A stretch of 64,000 nucleotides of DNA from Diospyros lotus (GCF_014633365.1 NC_068352.1:25267310-25331309), one strand, 5' to 3'; counted from the stretch's first letter, positions 36,000-47,934 are shown. Notes: generated by a model from the letters alone, not told the origin. Numbers and translations are program-made.

Positions 36000-37696
36000 A
36001 TATATATATATATCCGTGCCTTGCCTCGTGCTTTACCTCGATTTGCGTGCCAACCTCAAAATTTACACAAGTCTCTTCAACTTAAGCCTCAAAGCATCCT
36101 AATCACCATAATTATTTAAATAAACATTAAAATTTATTTTTCCATAATTTCTAGCATTTTCCTTAATTTTCTTTATTTTCCTCAAGAAATCCAAACTAAA
36201 TATTTCTAAACTATTTTCTCAAATATTTCTCTACGACAATTCCTAAAATAATTTTCTTGAATTTCTGGAATTTTTAAGAAATTTTACTTACCTTGACTTA
36301 GTATCTCTAGCTTCCTCGGTTTGCGTGCCATATCCTCGAAACGCGTGCCCGAGCCGTTTTTCTTGCCAAAATCTCCGAAATTTTACTGAATCCCCAAATC
36401 CCATTTTTCAAGATTTTTCTAACATATTTTTTATTTTCTTTTCTTTTCTTTCTTTTCTTTCTTCTTCTTCTTCTTCTTCCCTTCTCCTCCTTCTTCTTCC
36501 TCTGCACTACGCCTGCAACTCCCGCGCGCTCCAGCCTCCACTGCCGCCACCGCGAGCTGCCACTCGGCCCTCTGCCGGCCGCATCAGCCTCGCCGGACCC
36601 CAACTCCTCGCACACACCGCCGCGCGCGGCTGCCTTCTTGCTGTCCAGCAGCCGCAAGCTTGTGGCCATGGCTACCGCTGCGAGCTCGCGGCTCCTCTTG
36701 CCACCTTCCGATCGCCACCGAGCTTCCTTAAACCCGTCGCAGCTCCGCCTTCCATGCTCCCCATGCTTGCTGCCCGCGGATCTGCTCGCTGCAATGAGCC
36801 GCCATGGCAGCCCCTGCTCGAACTTGTGGCTGCAACTGGCCACTCCTTGGCCGATCATTCCCTCTCACGAGCTAGCTCTCTCTTTCTCTCTCTCTTTCCC
36901 GATCATCTTGGAGCTTTACTTCTTTCGGCCAAGACTGCTGCCAATTTTTAGGCAGTGGCTTCACATAATTTTTACTGTTGAATTGCTTGCCCACCACACA
37001 CATCATTTAATATGAAAATCTCCTCAAATCCTGCTACGATATCCTTAAATCCCGCTGCCACAATCTCCCAATTTTCAGCCAAAAATCTTTGCCATCCATA
37101 GAAGCTGCCTCTGCCATTCACGCTCATATGCACGTGCATATATATATATATATAACTATTTATTACACTTTAAATTAAGAGAAATTATATATTAAACCCC
37201 AATTTTATTATAATATCACTTGGGTAATTTTCTTATTGCAACCATGCCCTCAAACACTGATTAAACTTGAATTTTAATATCGAAAATTCACAATTAATAA
37301 CTTAAATTTTACTCGATATAGATGATTTTTGCCCCAATAACCTTACCGGGCTACCGATTCATCCCAAAACCATTGAAGGGTTGTTCGTTACGCAAAACTG
37401 AAGCCCCCTAGGGTTCCGTTAATTTTTCGAGAGTCTCCTACAACGATTCGGTTTTTCAGCCTAAATGACAACTGTATTTTAACTATACCGAAAACTATTC
37501 CCGATTCAATTTCTTTCGATACCATAAATCCTATCTCGATACGCTCGTCGAGTTCATATAATTTTTCTTAGATAATTTCGCTCTGAGGCATTCCTTGTAG
37601 TCGATTTGGTACTAATAACTACTATCAAACCAATTTTTCGGTATTCTAAACTTATTAAAATTACGTGGCATCCTCATACGAACATGGGGTATTACA
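36000..37696 (-). mobile_element. Partial LTR of the solo-LTR-2 family
   Basis: Read on the minus strand it starts TGTAATACCCCATG at 37696. It is homologous over about 1.7 kb to LTR 2, sharing GGGTTGTTC, CATAAATCCTATCT, a CCGAAAA segment and the AT-rich ACTTACC region. The distal end is cut off next to a TA microsatellite near 36000, and no target duplication partner of ATGGC (37697-37701) was seen. The TTC/GC-rich segment 36430-36950 is open on both strands but is LTR sequence homologous to 27530-28090. Confidence 0.65.
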
Positions 37697-38480
37697 ATGG
37701 CTATCGACTATTTCACCAAGTGGGTAAAAATAGAGCCATTGGCAACGATTATAGAGAAAATGGTGAAGAATGTGGTATGGAAAGACATCATCTGTCGCTT
37801 CAAAATCCCCAAGATCCTCAATACAGACCATGACACAATTTGATTTAGACACTTTTTGCACTTTTTGTAGCAGATGGGGAATTCACCTTCGCACAACACC
37901 TGTTGCTTACCTGCAAGCAAATGGCCAAGTAGAGGCAACTCAAAAACCTCAAAACCCAGTTGGATAAGGCTAAAGGAGCATGGGTGGAAGTGTTCCCAAC
38001 TGTCTTATGGGCTTATTGCACTACCAGTAGAACATCCACTTAGAAGACACCTTTTAACCTTGCATATGGGACTGAAGCCCTCATCCTCGTTGAAGTAGAT
38101 ATCCAGTCCCCACGAGTCCAGGCCTTTGATGAATAGAGAAACTCAGAGCAGTTATCCTGTAATCTTAATCTAATAAATGAGTTGAGAGACTGGGCCAATA
38201 TCTGATTGGCAACCTACCACTAGAGGATAGCTAACTACTATAATGCCCATGTCAGGGATAGACCTCTGCAAGCATAAGACTTGGTCTTCTGAAAATCTAT
38301 CATTACAGGCGCATTTCAGGAAGAAGGAAAACTCCGAGCAAACTGGGAAGACTCCTACAGAATCCAAGAGATGTTGGGCTCAAACACTTGTATTCTTCAG
38401 ACACTTCAAGGAGAAACTCTTAGCAAGACCTAGAATTTCGCCCATATAAAGAAATACTTCCTTAAATAGAGCAAGATGCA
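37697..38480 (+). pseudogene. Ty3/gypsy (Tat-type) integrase relic
   Basis: From 37697 the + strand encodes AIDYFTKWVKIEPLATI, FKIPKILNTDHDTQFD and a WGIHLRTTPVAYLQANGQVEA block. Together these form the DDE integrase core with the motif around the second Asp and the final Glu in QANGQVEA. A C-terminal GKLRANWEDSYRI-like segment follows and ends at FAHIKKYFL. At least three frame changes and several stops (for example at 37829-37831) break it. The pattern resembles Tat/Ogre-lineage gypsy elements. Reverse transcriptase and gag are absent, and the partial LTR at 36000-37696 sits directly against the 5' side. Confidence 0.75.
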
Positions 38481-39885
38481 GCTCAAGCATGACAGAAAGC
38501 CAAGAATTCACAATCCCTTTGCAGGTATAACGATAAGTAACCAAGTATGGCATTACGTTTTCTCTTGTTCATGGTCATGCACATTACAAATAATGAAGGT
38601 TGTTCATTCTTGCATATTTCAAGGGGGGTTTATGGATACCTCTGTTCTCCTCGAGGTTCGCCTTTCCTTAAAATAAATTTCATGGGGCTCAATATCCTTC
38701 CACATGCTTTTCGCGAGGGCATGCATTGGACGAACAAATTCCTAGACTCTTGTGCGTCGGACAAGCTGGGGTACAATGACGACAATTAAAGACCCCTATT
38801 AAATAATTATAAGTTCGAGATGACCCAGAAAACGGAACGTGATCCATTCCCCCAATAGCCTCGAAACTAAGACATTTCATCATGCATCATCATCCTCTCC
38901 TTTAAACAGTTGATAGCAATTGCTACTCCATTCCATCATGCTAGGGTGCCTGATGATTGCTACCATACCTATTTAGGATTAGATCTCTCTTAAGAAGTTT
39001 TACGGATACCGACATCCTTCTTCCCGTTATTCGCAAGGGCACGCTCAGGACATACAAATTCCCAAGTTCCTCAGCGTCCAACAATCTGGGGCATAATGGT
39101 AACGACCGACTAATCTTGACAATTCTCATAAGTCTGATACAATCTTGAAAAGTTGGTACCCTCATCCCCATCTGTTGCAAGAATGAGAGTAACCCCACTT
39201 ACTTACCTATCTTGTTGTGGCGTGCTCTAAAATTCTCCTAAGTTTCAAATCAATTCCCGAGTTCATTATCCCCCAGATAATCTTCGGGATGAGTGCCTCT
39301 CAGACCCCTGATGGGTCCCCCTAAACACGCATCATTTTTGCCGAAGTCCAAGGACACTCTTTAGGGTCTCCCGAACCTAAGCCATCTAGTGGCCTGAATG
39401 GTGTCCACCCCAAAGACTTCTCCAGGCCTTCCAACCTCCTTAAGACACTCCTCGTAAGAGACGCTCATCCGCACAACATTACCTCTTGTTTACTCAGCAT
39501 GTTACATCTATATATGTCTTTCGCATTCCATTCCATGGCATCTTTTGACTTAGACATCGGAGGGCTCGCGCGAGGGACATCTCGGCATGCCTTCTGACTG
39601 TCTTCTATCTTATAGACTACCTTCGAAGACTCATTCGCAAACTATCCTAGAAGACTCATTTGCGGACTCCCACTGAAGTCACATTTGTGACCACATCTGA
39701 AGACATATCTAGAGACCCTTTTGTGGGACTCTTCCATGAAACTTCTATTGCTCCCTTGAACAGTAGGTCGAGCCCTATGGTTGTTGGCCTCCCCAGGCAA
39801 GCTCTTTTCACCTTCTTCACTTGGCCTTGTCAATTGTTTGTTGAACTTTCTCCCAAATACAAATTCAATTATTGTAGTTTGACAA
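38481..39885 (+). other. Probable 3' region of the Tat relic with diverged repeats
   Basis: The region downstream of the integrase relic is non-coding. Two diverged copies of a segment are visible, at about 38625-38785 and 38995-39115. Both contain GGATAC, a CGCGAGGGC/CGCAAGGGC word, ACAAATTCC and CTGGGG(T/C)A(C/T)AATG. Repeats between pol and the 3' LTR are common in Tat elements. No 3' LTR was recognised. Confidence 0.45.
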
Positions 39886-40940
39886 CAACAACAACATCAA
39901 TCATAACCCTATTGCTCGTGGATTCTAGTTTAGAAAGGGAAAAAGATAGAAGAACAACAACAACAACAACAATGATAAAATAATAATAATGAATTAGTAG
40001 GAGAGAAAAAGAAAAAAAAATCAACTAGAAAAAAAAGAAGATGATAAAGAAGAACCCCATGGGTCTACTGACTCCAAATTTGCACCTTTGTCTTCCTATT
40101 CTTCATATCGAACCCATCAATAGCTAAGTTAATTTAGAATCCAGTCAATCCCCTTTAATGGAAAAAATTGTTGCTTGAATTTCTTTTCTAAAACCCATTT
40201 GATCATCGGTTCCTTCTGGAACCCACCACAGAAGGTTGTTGGCAGCCTGTTGGACTATCGCTGACAATTGGTTCCAACTAGCAATACTTTTATTTTTATT
40301 TTTTGGCTTTCACTTTGTTTAATAAATATTTAATTAAAATAATTCAAGTTAATCTGAAGGAGGGAGCATCTTCACCAAAAAACTAAATCACAAAGGAGTG
40401 TGGTGCATTTCACCTAACATCTTTTATAATAGTAATGATTTTATATGCATTTATAAAATGATTTTGTATAAAAATGATTTAATGGTGTGTATATATATAT
40501 ATATTTAACTATTAATTTAATATAATTTTTGAAACTTGGATCAAATCGATTTGGTTCATGACTAAAAGTTGGTTGTGTTTTATGCTCAAAATGAGATCGA
40601 ATCGATATACTGATTGAGCTAGATCTGTTGAATTGGTTTTTTTTTTTTTAATTTTTAATTTTTTAAATATTATAAAATAAAATAATATATTGAGATTTTC
40701 TAAAAAAAATTATATTTTCTATTTGAATACTATCTATCAGTTCGTTAATACACAGATAGTTTTGTTTAATTTTTCTTTGTAACTGAAATATTTGAATTTA
40801 AGTTTTATTTTACTTCTAACATAAATTTTGTGTTAGTCTTGTTGTACAAATTTTTATAATTGTAGAATAAGTTACATAATACCCTTTTAATCTACTAGGT
40901 GTTATGTGATAAATTTTACTTTTTTATATCATAATTTAAT

Positions 40941-41600
40941 GGTAAATTTCACAATGATTCTTGGAATTTTCTCAAATTGCACTGACCATCATTTTATTTT
41001 CAAATATGATACTGAACTCTCTCGGGGTAATAGATCAAATTAAATGACTTTTTGACCCTCGTATTAAGACATTTTGTTTCTCTTTCACTCTCACCTTCCT
41101 TTTATTTTTCTCTTTTCTCTTTATATTTTTTTCTCCATTTTGCCACATTATTGGTGTATCCATTGCTTAGTGCAAATGCAATAGGGTTTCTTTCTCATCT
41201 CTTATGGTCAAGTAAGGGAAAGAAATCTTATTGTCTTTTTTTTTTTTTTAGTTAACGCACTATCACAAATGCTTTCGCTGTTCAGTCCCATGATTTCAAC
41301 AGAAGAGGTAAATTAAAAAATCTAACAAACAGGTTTCGACCCCTAACATAACCGTAATCCTATTACATTTCTTTTTCTCTATGCATGTCCGCACACACAC
41401 CGCTAGCAAAGTCTTCTTATATTTCTTTATATTAACTTATTGTCTATGCTCTCTTTTTTATTTAATTAACCATTGTTATTTGATGGAAGAGGTAGTGTTA
41501 TGAGGTAATTAATCTCAAGGAAAGTTAATGTCATTTTTAAAAATACAGGAATAGTATGTGAAATTTAAGCGAACCTCAAGGGTGATATTTGAAATTTACC
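40941..41600. mobile_element. Mutator-like element, copy-2 counterpart of 12965-13938
   Basis: The ends (GGTAAATTTCAC and, inverted, GGTAAATTTC) and flanks TAATTTAAT/TAATTTTAA match the copy-1 element. The inverted arms are largely deleted or replaced, so the foldback is incomplete. Confidence 0.6.
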
Positions 41601-41640
41601 TAATTTTAATTAATATATATATATTTATTTATTTCATAAA

Positions 41641-41888
41641 GGATAAGTTTCAATAAGTATACCTTATTTTTAGACAATGTGCATTTTATTCATTTTTAAA
41701 ATAATTTTATTGGTTAGTATAATACCATAAAATATATTATATTTATCATCAACTAATAAAATTATTTTAAAATAAAAAATAATACACCCTTTTTAGAAGG
41801 AACGTATATTTATTGAAATTTAACGACTGCCTTTAGAGCTAGAGGCAATCGTTATTAGCTAACGATTGGACAATCGTCAACATTATCC
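41641..41888. mobile_element. Mutator-type MITE, copy-2 counterpart, left end lost
   Basis: It matches the 249-bp MITE at 13972-14220. The right end and the TTCATAAAA flank (41889-41897) remain. The left terminal repeat is reduced to GGATAA. Confidence 0.7.
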
Positions 41889-43110
41889 TTCATAAAAATG
41901 TATCTCAATTAGACCATTAAAAACCAGAGTCTCCTCCTTTGTGGTTTGACACTCCAATTTAATTTTTTGAAAGTTAATATTATTTAATATCAATATTATA
42001 CCATATTAATTGGAAATCCGATCCTCTAATCAGTAGCATATTGACAAATAAGACTGACTCCCCTGCTTTAGAATCGCACCGCACGACACGCATACTATGG
42101 GCCGGTGGAAGTCATGCAACCATTTGATACCCCTACTTTTAGTTAGTCAATAATTCTCGCTCCTACGTCAAAACTATTGGGCGGCCAATTGGAGTCAAAT
42201 CCGAAGGTCATTTATGGGCTGCTCAAGTTCAGGTTGATTCATTTTAAACAATCATCTCTTCCGTTTACTGCATCCATTACTCAACATTCATTGGTCATCT
42301 GCGGAACCAAGTGACTTTGAATACTATTTAAAAGCTCTTTTTTTTTCTTTCTTATTTGATAGAATAAATATTTAAAAATAGAACAGAATTTATTTTATTT
42401 GTTAATATGATTAGTCTTAGTAATTTTATAAAAATCTTAAATTCGACCTCAATTTAACAAAATTTTATATTTGTATCTAGAGTGTACCAACTTTCATTTA
42501 TTATTTAATATTCTTTTGTGCCATCAATGTTCAAAGCTCTTGGTGCCCTTGTCTCTCCCAAACAAAAAGAAATTATTTTACATTAATTTATAAACACATT
42601 ATTATTTATTTCTAAAATAGGTGAATGTTTTTTTTTTAAAAAGTGTCCCATTTAAAATTTAAGGGCTATAGAAGTTGATATATCCTACTCAGTTATATAA
42701 CATTCGAATTGAGTTCTTAAAAGATGAAAAACGTATTATATTTGTATTTTTATTTTAAAGTCCTCTTTCTAGAATTAAATTTTGTCTTAACGAGTAATAA
42801 TTTTTTGTTAAGTTAAAATTTTAAAATTAAATAAAAACCATTATGTTAAAAAATATATACAAATATATTTTGCTCTAAAGATAACATGGAATCGGCCATT
42901 TAAACAATAAATCATTTTTGTTAATTATTTATTACGAAACCATGAAATCCAACGTTAACACATAATTTTGATACCAAATTTGACCGACTTTTATATTTGC
43001 ATACGAGAAAACGATTCAACAAGGAAAACAGACAATTTTTTCATTGCTCATTTTATATTATTAAATAAGAAAACATAAATAAAATTGCTTATTTTGTCAA
43101 CCTTATCATT

Positions 43111-44832
43111 TCAGACATTATTTTTCTTCTTTAGCAAGAGAGCTGCTTTCTCTTGGATCAACTTCCACAACCCAACCACGTGGCGTTCCTCCGTCAAAGT
43201 CCCTCCAATGGCGCAGCGTATCAGAAACTTTCCACCCACCACTGCATGGCTCATGTAAGCTCGGCCGCTCGAATTCACCATTTCTAGCAGCTGTCTGCTC
43301 AATCTCGACCCTTCATCATCATCATCATCTTCTTCTTCTTTTTCACTTTCGCCGCCATTGACGAGTCGAAAGCAAACCAGAGCAAACCTCCTCGGAACAG
43401 CCACCTCAAACCTCTTATCCGCCCTCACGAACGCCTCGAAAAGCTTCGCCAGCTTCACGTCGCTTCTTATGTGATCCCTCAGGTTGGCCACCCCGTATCT
43501 GTTAGAAGAAACACGGGACTGATTCTAATTAATATACAGAGTTATTTAGAGACGACTATAAACCTAGCTCAACTTTAATCTACCTTCTTATCAATACCCA
43601 GAGCTTTAGGGCTCGAAATCTCCGGCTTAGTGCGATTTGCCAGTCTTTGTAGTCGACGACTTGGTTCAATTCGCTAGCTTTGTTCTTCAAACACTCGGGA
43701 CTTGTTCCTAAGGAGTCTATCAATGTGTTTGGGTTTTGCAGCCATAAGCAGCAGCAATCCATGTTCGTGAGCAGCCATTTGTGGGGGTTGATGCTTAGAG
43801 AGTCGGCGAGCTCCACGCCGTCCAGATATTGCCGGAACTCCGGGCAAATACAGGCGCTGCCGGCGTAGGCGGCGTCGACGTGCAGCCAGACATTAAAATC
43901 TTGTGCTACCTGTCGGGAAACACACTCTCATAAAATTAAGATAGAACCGCTAGGATCTTTATCTGAATATTCTGTTTTATTATAAATAAAAAAAGCTGAA
44001 GTAAATCACTATAATCTTTAACAACCATCTGAAATACCTGGCCGAGTTCCTTCAACGGATCCACTGCCCCAGATGCTGTGGTTCCAATGGTGGCGCAGAG
44101 AAACAACGGCGCCAACCCACGCGCAGAATCCTTCTCCATCTCCGACCGGACCTCGCTCGGTTCCAGCGCGAAGCTTGTAGACCGCGACGTCGGGATCATA
44201 CGGATGTTGTTGGGAAGAATTCCGACAAGTTTAGCCGCCTTCTGGAGGCTGAAATGCGTTTGATCCGAGGAATAGACCACCAATTCGGTGATCCCATTGG
44301 CACCCATTTCTTTCAAAGCCATATCTCTCGCAGCCGCCAAAGTGCAGACCAGGGCCTCGCATGTACTTCCGTACAACACGCCTCCACCGGTGCCGGAGAA
44401 GAGAAACGTCTGTGGCAGATTGAGCATTTTGCCTACCCAATCCACGACGATGTTCTCAAGCTCGGTGGCGGCAGGGGAAGCGATCCAGTTGAAGCCGACA
44501 ACGTTGAGGCCGGTGCAAAGCATCTCTCCGAGGAAGCCCGCGGTGCTGGCATTGGCCTGGAAGTAAGCGAAGAAGTTGGGGCTCTGCCAGTGAGTAAGGC
44601 CCGGCAATATGTTGCTTTGGACGTCGGCCAAAATGGCTTCCAGCTGCTCCGGAAAGAGAGGGGCGGCTTTTGGAGAGAGGCTTCTGAGATAGCCGGGCTG
44701 GACTTGGCTTTGGACGGGGAATTTTTCGACGTCTCTGTAGTAATCGGCGATGAATTGGAGGACTTGGGATGATTCATAAAGAAAATTATCGGGGTCCAAT
44801 GGGCTAATTATGTCTGATGGCAAGCTACCCAT
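43111..44832 (-). CDS. Aromatic amino acid decarboxylase-like protein, gene 2 (502 aa)
   Basis: Exons 44832-44038, 43909-43584 and 43498-43111 have introns of 128 and 85 bp and give 502 aa. Exons 1 and 2 are the same length as in gene 1 and splice at the same codons. The protein keeps SGTGGGV (146-152), His193, Asp277, PLP Lys309, Ser360 and, like gene 1, Cys338 at the catalytic Tyr position and Tyr154 in the phosphate loop. Unlike gene 1 it keeps Trp321 (DCCCLWLQ). Other differences from gene 1 include LY for IH near residue 18, FP for YL at 60-61, Ala118 for Ser, one extra Glu in the acidic run, and a C-terminus KKKNNV instead of KT. Both genes are free of stops and frameshifts, which argues that both are expressed or recently were. 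The substrate is probably a phenolic aromatic amino acid. Whether the product is an amine or an aldehyde cannot be told from the sequence. Confidence 0.9.
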
Positions 44833-44927
44833 TTGAGAAAATTAAACGGCGTTTGGGAAGAGAATATGGAATTAGTTAGGCAATATTGGATTGGAGATGG
44901 TGTTCGTGTTTATAGCAGCATCGGGCA

Positions 44928-44942
44928 TACTCTTATATAGGG
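44928..44942 (-). promoter_or_regulatory. TATA box of decarboxylase gene 2
   Basis: The minus strand reads CCCTATATAAGAG about 100 bp upstream of the ATG at 44832. The proximal promoter is almost the same as in gene 1 up to about 200 bp and then diverges, so distal regulation could differ between the paralogues. Confidence 0.7.
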
Positions 44943-45109
44943 CGCGCCTGCCATTCTCTTTCTTATTATTCAAAATTAATAGTAAAATGTAGTCATATTA
45001 TTTAATGTAAATATTTACAGTTATTTTTATATACTTAACAAAAACTTAAAAATAAATGTTATTTTATTAAGTAATATTTGAAACCACGAGGCTCCTTGTG
45101 GACAAAGCT

Positions 45110-45540
45110 ATTTTAAAATTTTAAAAATAGTCATTGAATTTTATATTAAAATATAAAAATATCATGAATATTAATTTATAATGAAAAAGTCATTAAACTT
45201 TTCACTAAAATACAAACATGTCATTCAAGTTCAATTTTATATATAATTTCATAATTATAGTCGGTTATTATTAAAAGAAACTAACTGAATGTTAATGTGA
45301 CTAATGTGGGTTCATATATAATATTAAAATATCACATTATTTAAATTTGACTAAAGAATTAAACCTAACCCAAAAATTAAACAGTTACTAAATTTTATAT
45401 TAGAATATAGAAATATCACTAAACTTTGTATTAAAGCACAGAAAAGTTATTGATCTTTTTATGACATAACATTTAATATTATATATGGGCTCGTAATTTT
45501 AAAATATCATGTCATTTAATATTAAAATAAATTGCTTATT
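45110..45540. repeat. AT-rich repeat family, copy 1
   Basis: Related to 49030-49470: both contain AAATATCAC, GATCTTTTTATGA and CATAACATTTAATATTATAT segments in the same order. An inverted relationship with 49320-49470 (ATAGTCAT and GACTATTTTTACAATT) suggests terminal repeats of a MITE-like element. Confidence 0.45.
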
Positions 45541-45644
45541 TGCTAACCAAATTCAATATTAGAATAGATTTTCCAGAAACAGTACAAATAATTTTAACTT
45601 CAATGAAATAAAAAAAAAAAAAAAAAGGGCTGCACAAAACTTAC

Positions 45645-45704
45645 ATCATGCAAAATGTGTTCCGATACACGTATCTGATCAGCAATGCCACTCTCAACCA
45701 GAGT
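45645..45704 (-). other. Isolated spliceable 60-bp exon candidate
   Basis: On the minus strand, acceptor TCCTGCAG precedes a 20-codon open block starting TLVESGIADQIR and ending HILHD, followed directly by a strong donor GTAAGT at 45644-45639. The composition is protein-like and unlike the AT-rich flanks. No neighbouring exon was recognised and I do not recognise the protein. It may be a relic exon of a gene broken by the DNA elements to its right. Confidence 0.4.
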
Positions 45705-45769
45705 CTGCAGGACCAAAGGTGATGAAATGCATTTACTATTAAGAAACACAAACACACAAAGAACAATTA

Positions 45770-47934
45770 TGGTGTGTTTGATTCCATACTTTTTTTATAA
45801 AAAATAGTAAATTTCTACCTAATTTCTAGCGTTTTGTAGCGTTTGATTAGCTAATTTTTTCATGAAAAACATTTTCTCATTTTGGTTCACGTGACTCTTT
45901 TTTCACTTTTACTGCAATTCATTTTCCCATAAGGGGGCTGGAATAAATTTCTAGGCCAAAGAGAGATGCAACGATTTGGCAGAGAAGAAGAAAAGTGGCT
46001 GATGATTGCGAGAAAAAGGAGATGTGCAGCTGATGGTCGTGAGGATGAAAGGAAGCTCGGTCGACGGTCTAAGTGAGAGAAAGGGTGATCAAATGAGAGG
46101 GCGAGTGAGAGGCAGCGGCCGAGGGGACAAGCAGTGGCGGGCAGACTAAGCGAGAGAGAAGGCGAGTGAGAGCGACAGCCAATGACGACGGTGATGGGGG
46201 CAACAGCAGCGATGACGGCAGCAATGGGGGTAGCGACAGTGATGGCATTCACAAGCAAGTAGGGCTGAGCATAAATTTGGTTTAACTGATTAAACCGAAT
46301 CGATCCTATCGGTTCGGTTGGTTCGGTTCGGTTAGCTAATGTGAGCGGTTCGAGTTCGATTAATATTTTATAAAGATTTCAATTAATCGGTTCGGTTCGG
46401 GTATTTAGGCCAAAATGCCCACAAAACCGAACCGAACCGACCGACTTAGGTAGTGGCACTACCTCACTCCAACCAAGTTCATGTTCTGTGACTTTTGTCC
46501 ATTGCCTTTCTTCTTCGTTCTTGCGCAGGCGCAGCACACCCGAGAGACTGCCTCACTCGAGTCACCCCCCACTCGTCGTTAACCTTCATCTCGTCTTCGA
46601 CTTGTCGGCTTCTCCCTCACCCAGCCCTCCTGCACCCGATAACTCGAGACCCAGCCCCCCTCCACCCGTGGTCGAAGCATCGACCTAGCCCCAGGTCATC
46701 GATGGCTAACCCTCACCTCGTCGCCTTCAGACACGCCTTTATCGTCGACGACGACTTCTCCCCCACCCAACACCCAACCCCCCTGCACTTGATAGTCCGA
46801 GACCTAGCCCACCCCCCACCCCGCCAAACGCGACGACAAACCCTAAGCCATTTCACCCTCCTCACTTCACCATTAACGATCTTATGGGTATCACCGTCAT
46901 CGATTTGAGAAGATAATACAATTTCGGCAACTTAATCGTCGTGTGGTTTTGATTGTCATGTTCGATCTGGTTGGTTTCCCTTGCTGTTTGTTTAATCTTT
47001 CAATGCGCTTTGCTAATTCGTTGTTTAACTTGTTTTTGTTTTGTGATTTGGTTCATTGTTTACTTATTATTGTTTTGTGTTTTTTGATTTGGTTTTGTTT
47101 TAGTGTTTTGTGATTTGCTGTTTCTTTAACCTATAGATACATTCAATGTTTCTATTGGCTTTCTTCCATGATTTGCTGTTGTTGTTTTGTTTATCTTTGA
47201 GCAATTAAGTTTTCCTTAGCCTATGCTCTATGGAAAAGGAATTTGAATTTGGTTTCTTAGTGTAGTAGGAACTCAATAATCCACTGTAATTGTCATGAGT
47301 CAAAATAAAAAATCATCCCTTGTTTTTTGTTTTGTTAGTTTTTAGTGTTTGCTGTTGTTGATGATAGAGGGTTAGAAACTTAGAAATCGAGATGTATTTG
47401 GAATTGACTTGGAGGTAAATTAAATTAATATATCAGGATGTTAAGGAATTGAATCAAGATGTATTCGGTTAAATCTTTGGGCTATTTTTCGATTTAATTT
47501 TTGGTTCAATTAGTTTAAAGGTCAAATCGATTAATTCGGTTCGATTTTTGGGTCATTTTTTCGGTTCGGTTCTCAGTTCGGTTAGTTCAAAGTTCAAATC
47601 GGTTATTTTGATTAGTGTATCAAGTCAGTTCGGTTCAGTTTGGTTCGGTTATTTTTAATGGGGCGGTTCGATTCGGTAAAATGGGACAATTCAGTTCGGT
47701 TATAACCGAATGCACACCCCTACAAGCTATGTATATTTATATATATATATATTTGATTTTTTAAATATTTTATCTTGTATATTTGATTTATTTTTAGACA
47801 ATTTTTTAGAATTCAATTAAACTAATCGAACACCTTTAATTGATATTTTACTTGAAATTTAATTTTAAATAATTTAATTATCTAAAATTCATTTTCTTAT
47901 ACACTCAAATTTCATCTTGCAATCAAACCGACCC
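45770..47934. mobile_element. Harbinger-like composite element
   Basis: Ends TGGTGTGTTTGATTC and, inverted, GGGTCGGTTTGATTGC are flanked by TTA (45767-45769, 47935-47937). It carries a GC-rich GA-repeat segment (45960-46255) and the nested element 46260-47722. It has no transposase. Confidence 0.55.
46260..47722. mobile_element. Nested element with GGTTCGGTT ends and GC-rich cargo
   Basis: Ends TAGGGCTGAGCATAAATTTGG and, inverted, TAGGGGTGTGCATTCGG lead into GGTTCGGTT repeats on both sides. The flanks CAAGCAAG and CAAGCTAT are a possible degenerate 8-bp target duplication, pointing to hAT. The interior 46450-46915 is C-rich and open in two frames, and is followed by a T-rich intron-like stretch. 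This resembles a captured gene fragment of unknown origin. Confidence 0.5.

Larger units (their letters stand above)
39890..45038. repeat. Segmental duplication, copy 2 (uninterrupted)
   Basis: Collinear with 11225-14886 joined to 30887-34355. It preserves the empty site of the 16-kb hAT element (ACTATGGG, 42094-42101) and the empty sites of the copy-1 Harbinger element (near 40899) and of the 14382-14840 segment (near 42052). The 3' limit lies about 200 bp upstream of the gene start. Confidence 0.85.

Noticed and set aside
36307..37015. Open frames of 208, 183 and 125 aa
   Set aside because: Same low-complexity LTR segment as above. No domain, no consistent start, and open on both strands.
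45887..46258. 123-aa minus-strand open frame rich in Ser/Leu
   Set aside because: Complement of a GA/GGC-rich segment in a Harbinger-like element, with no family resemblance.
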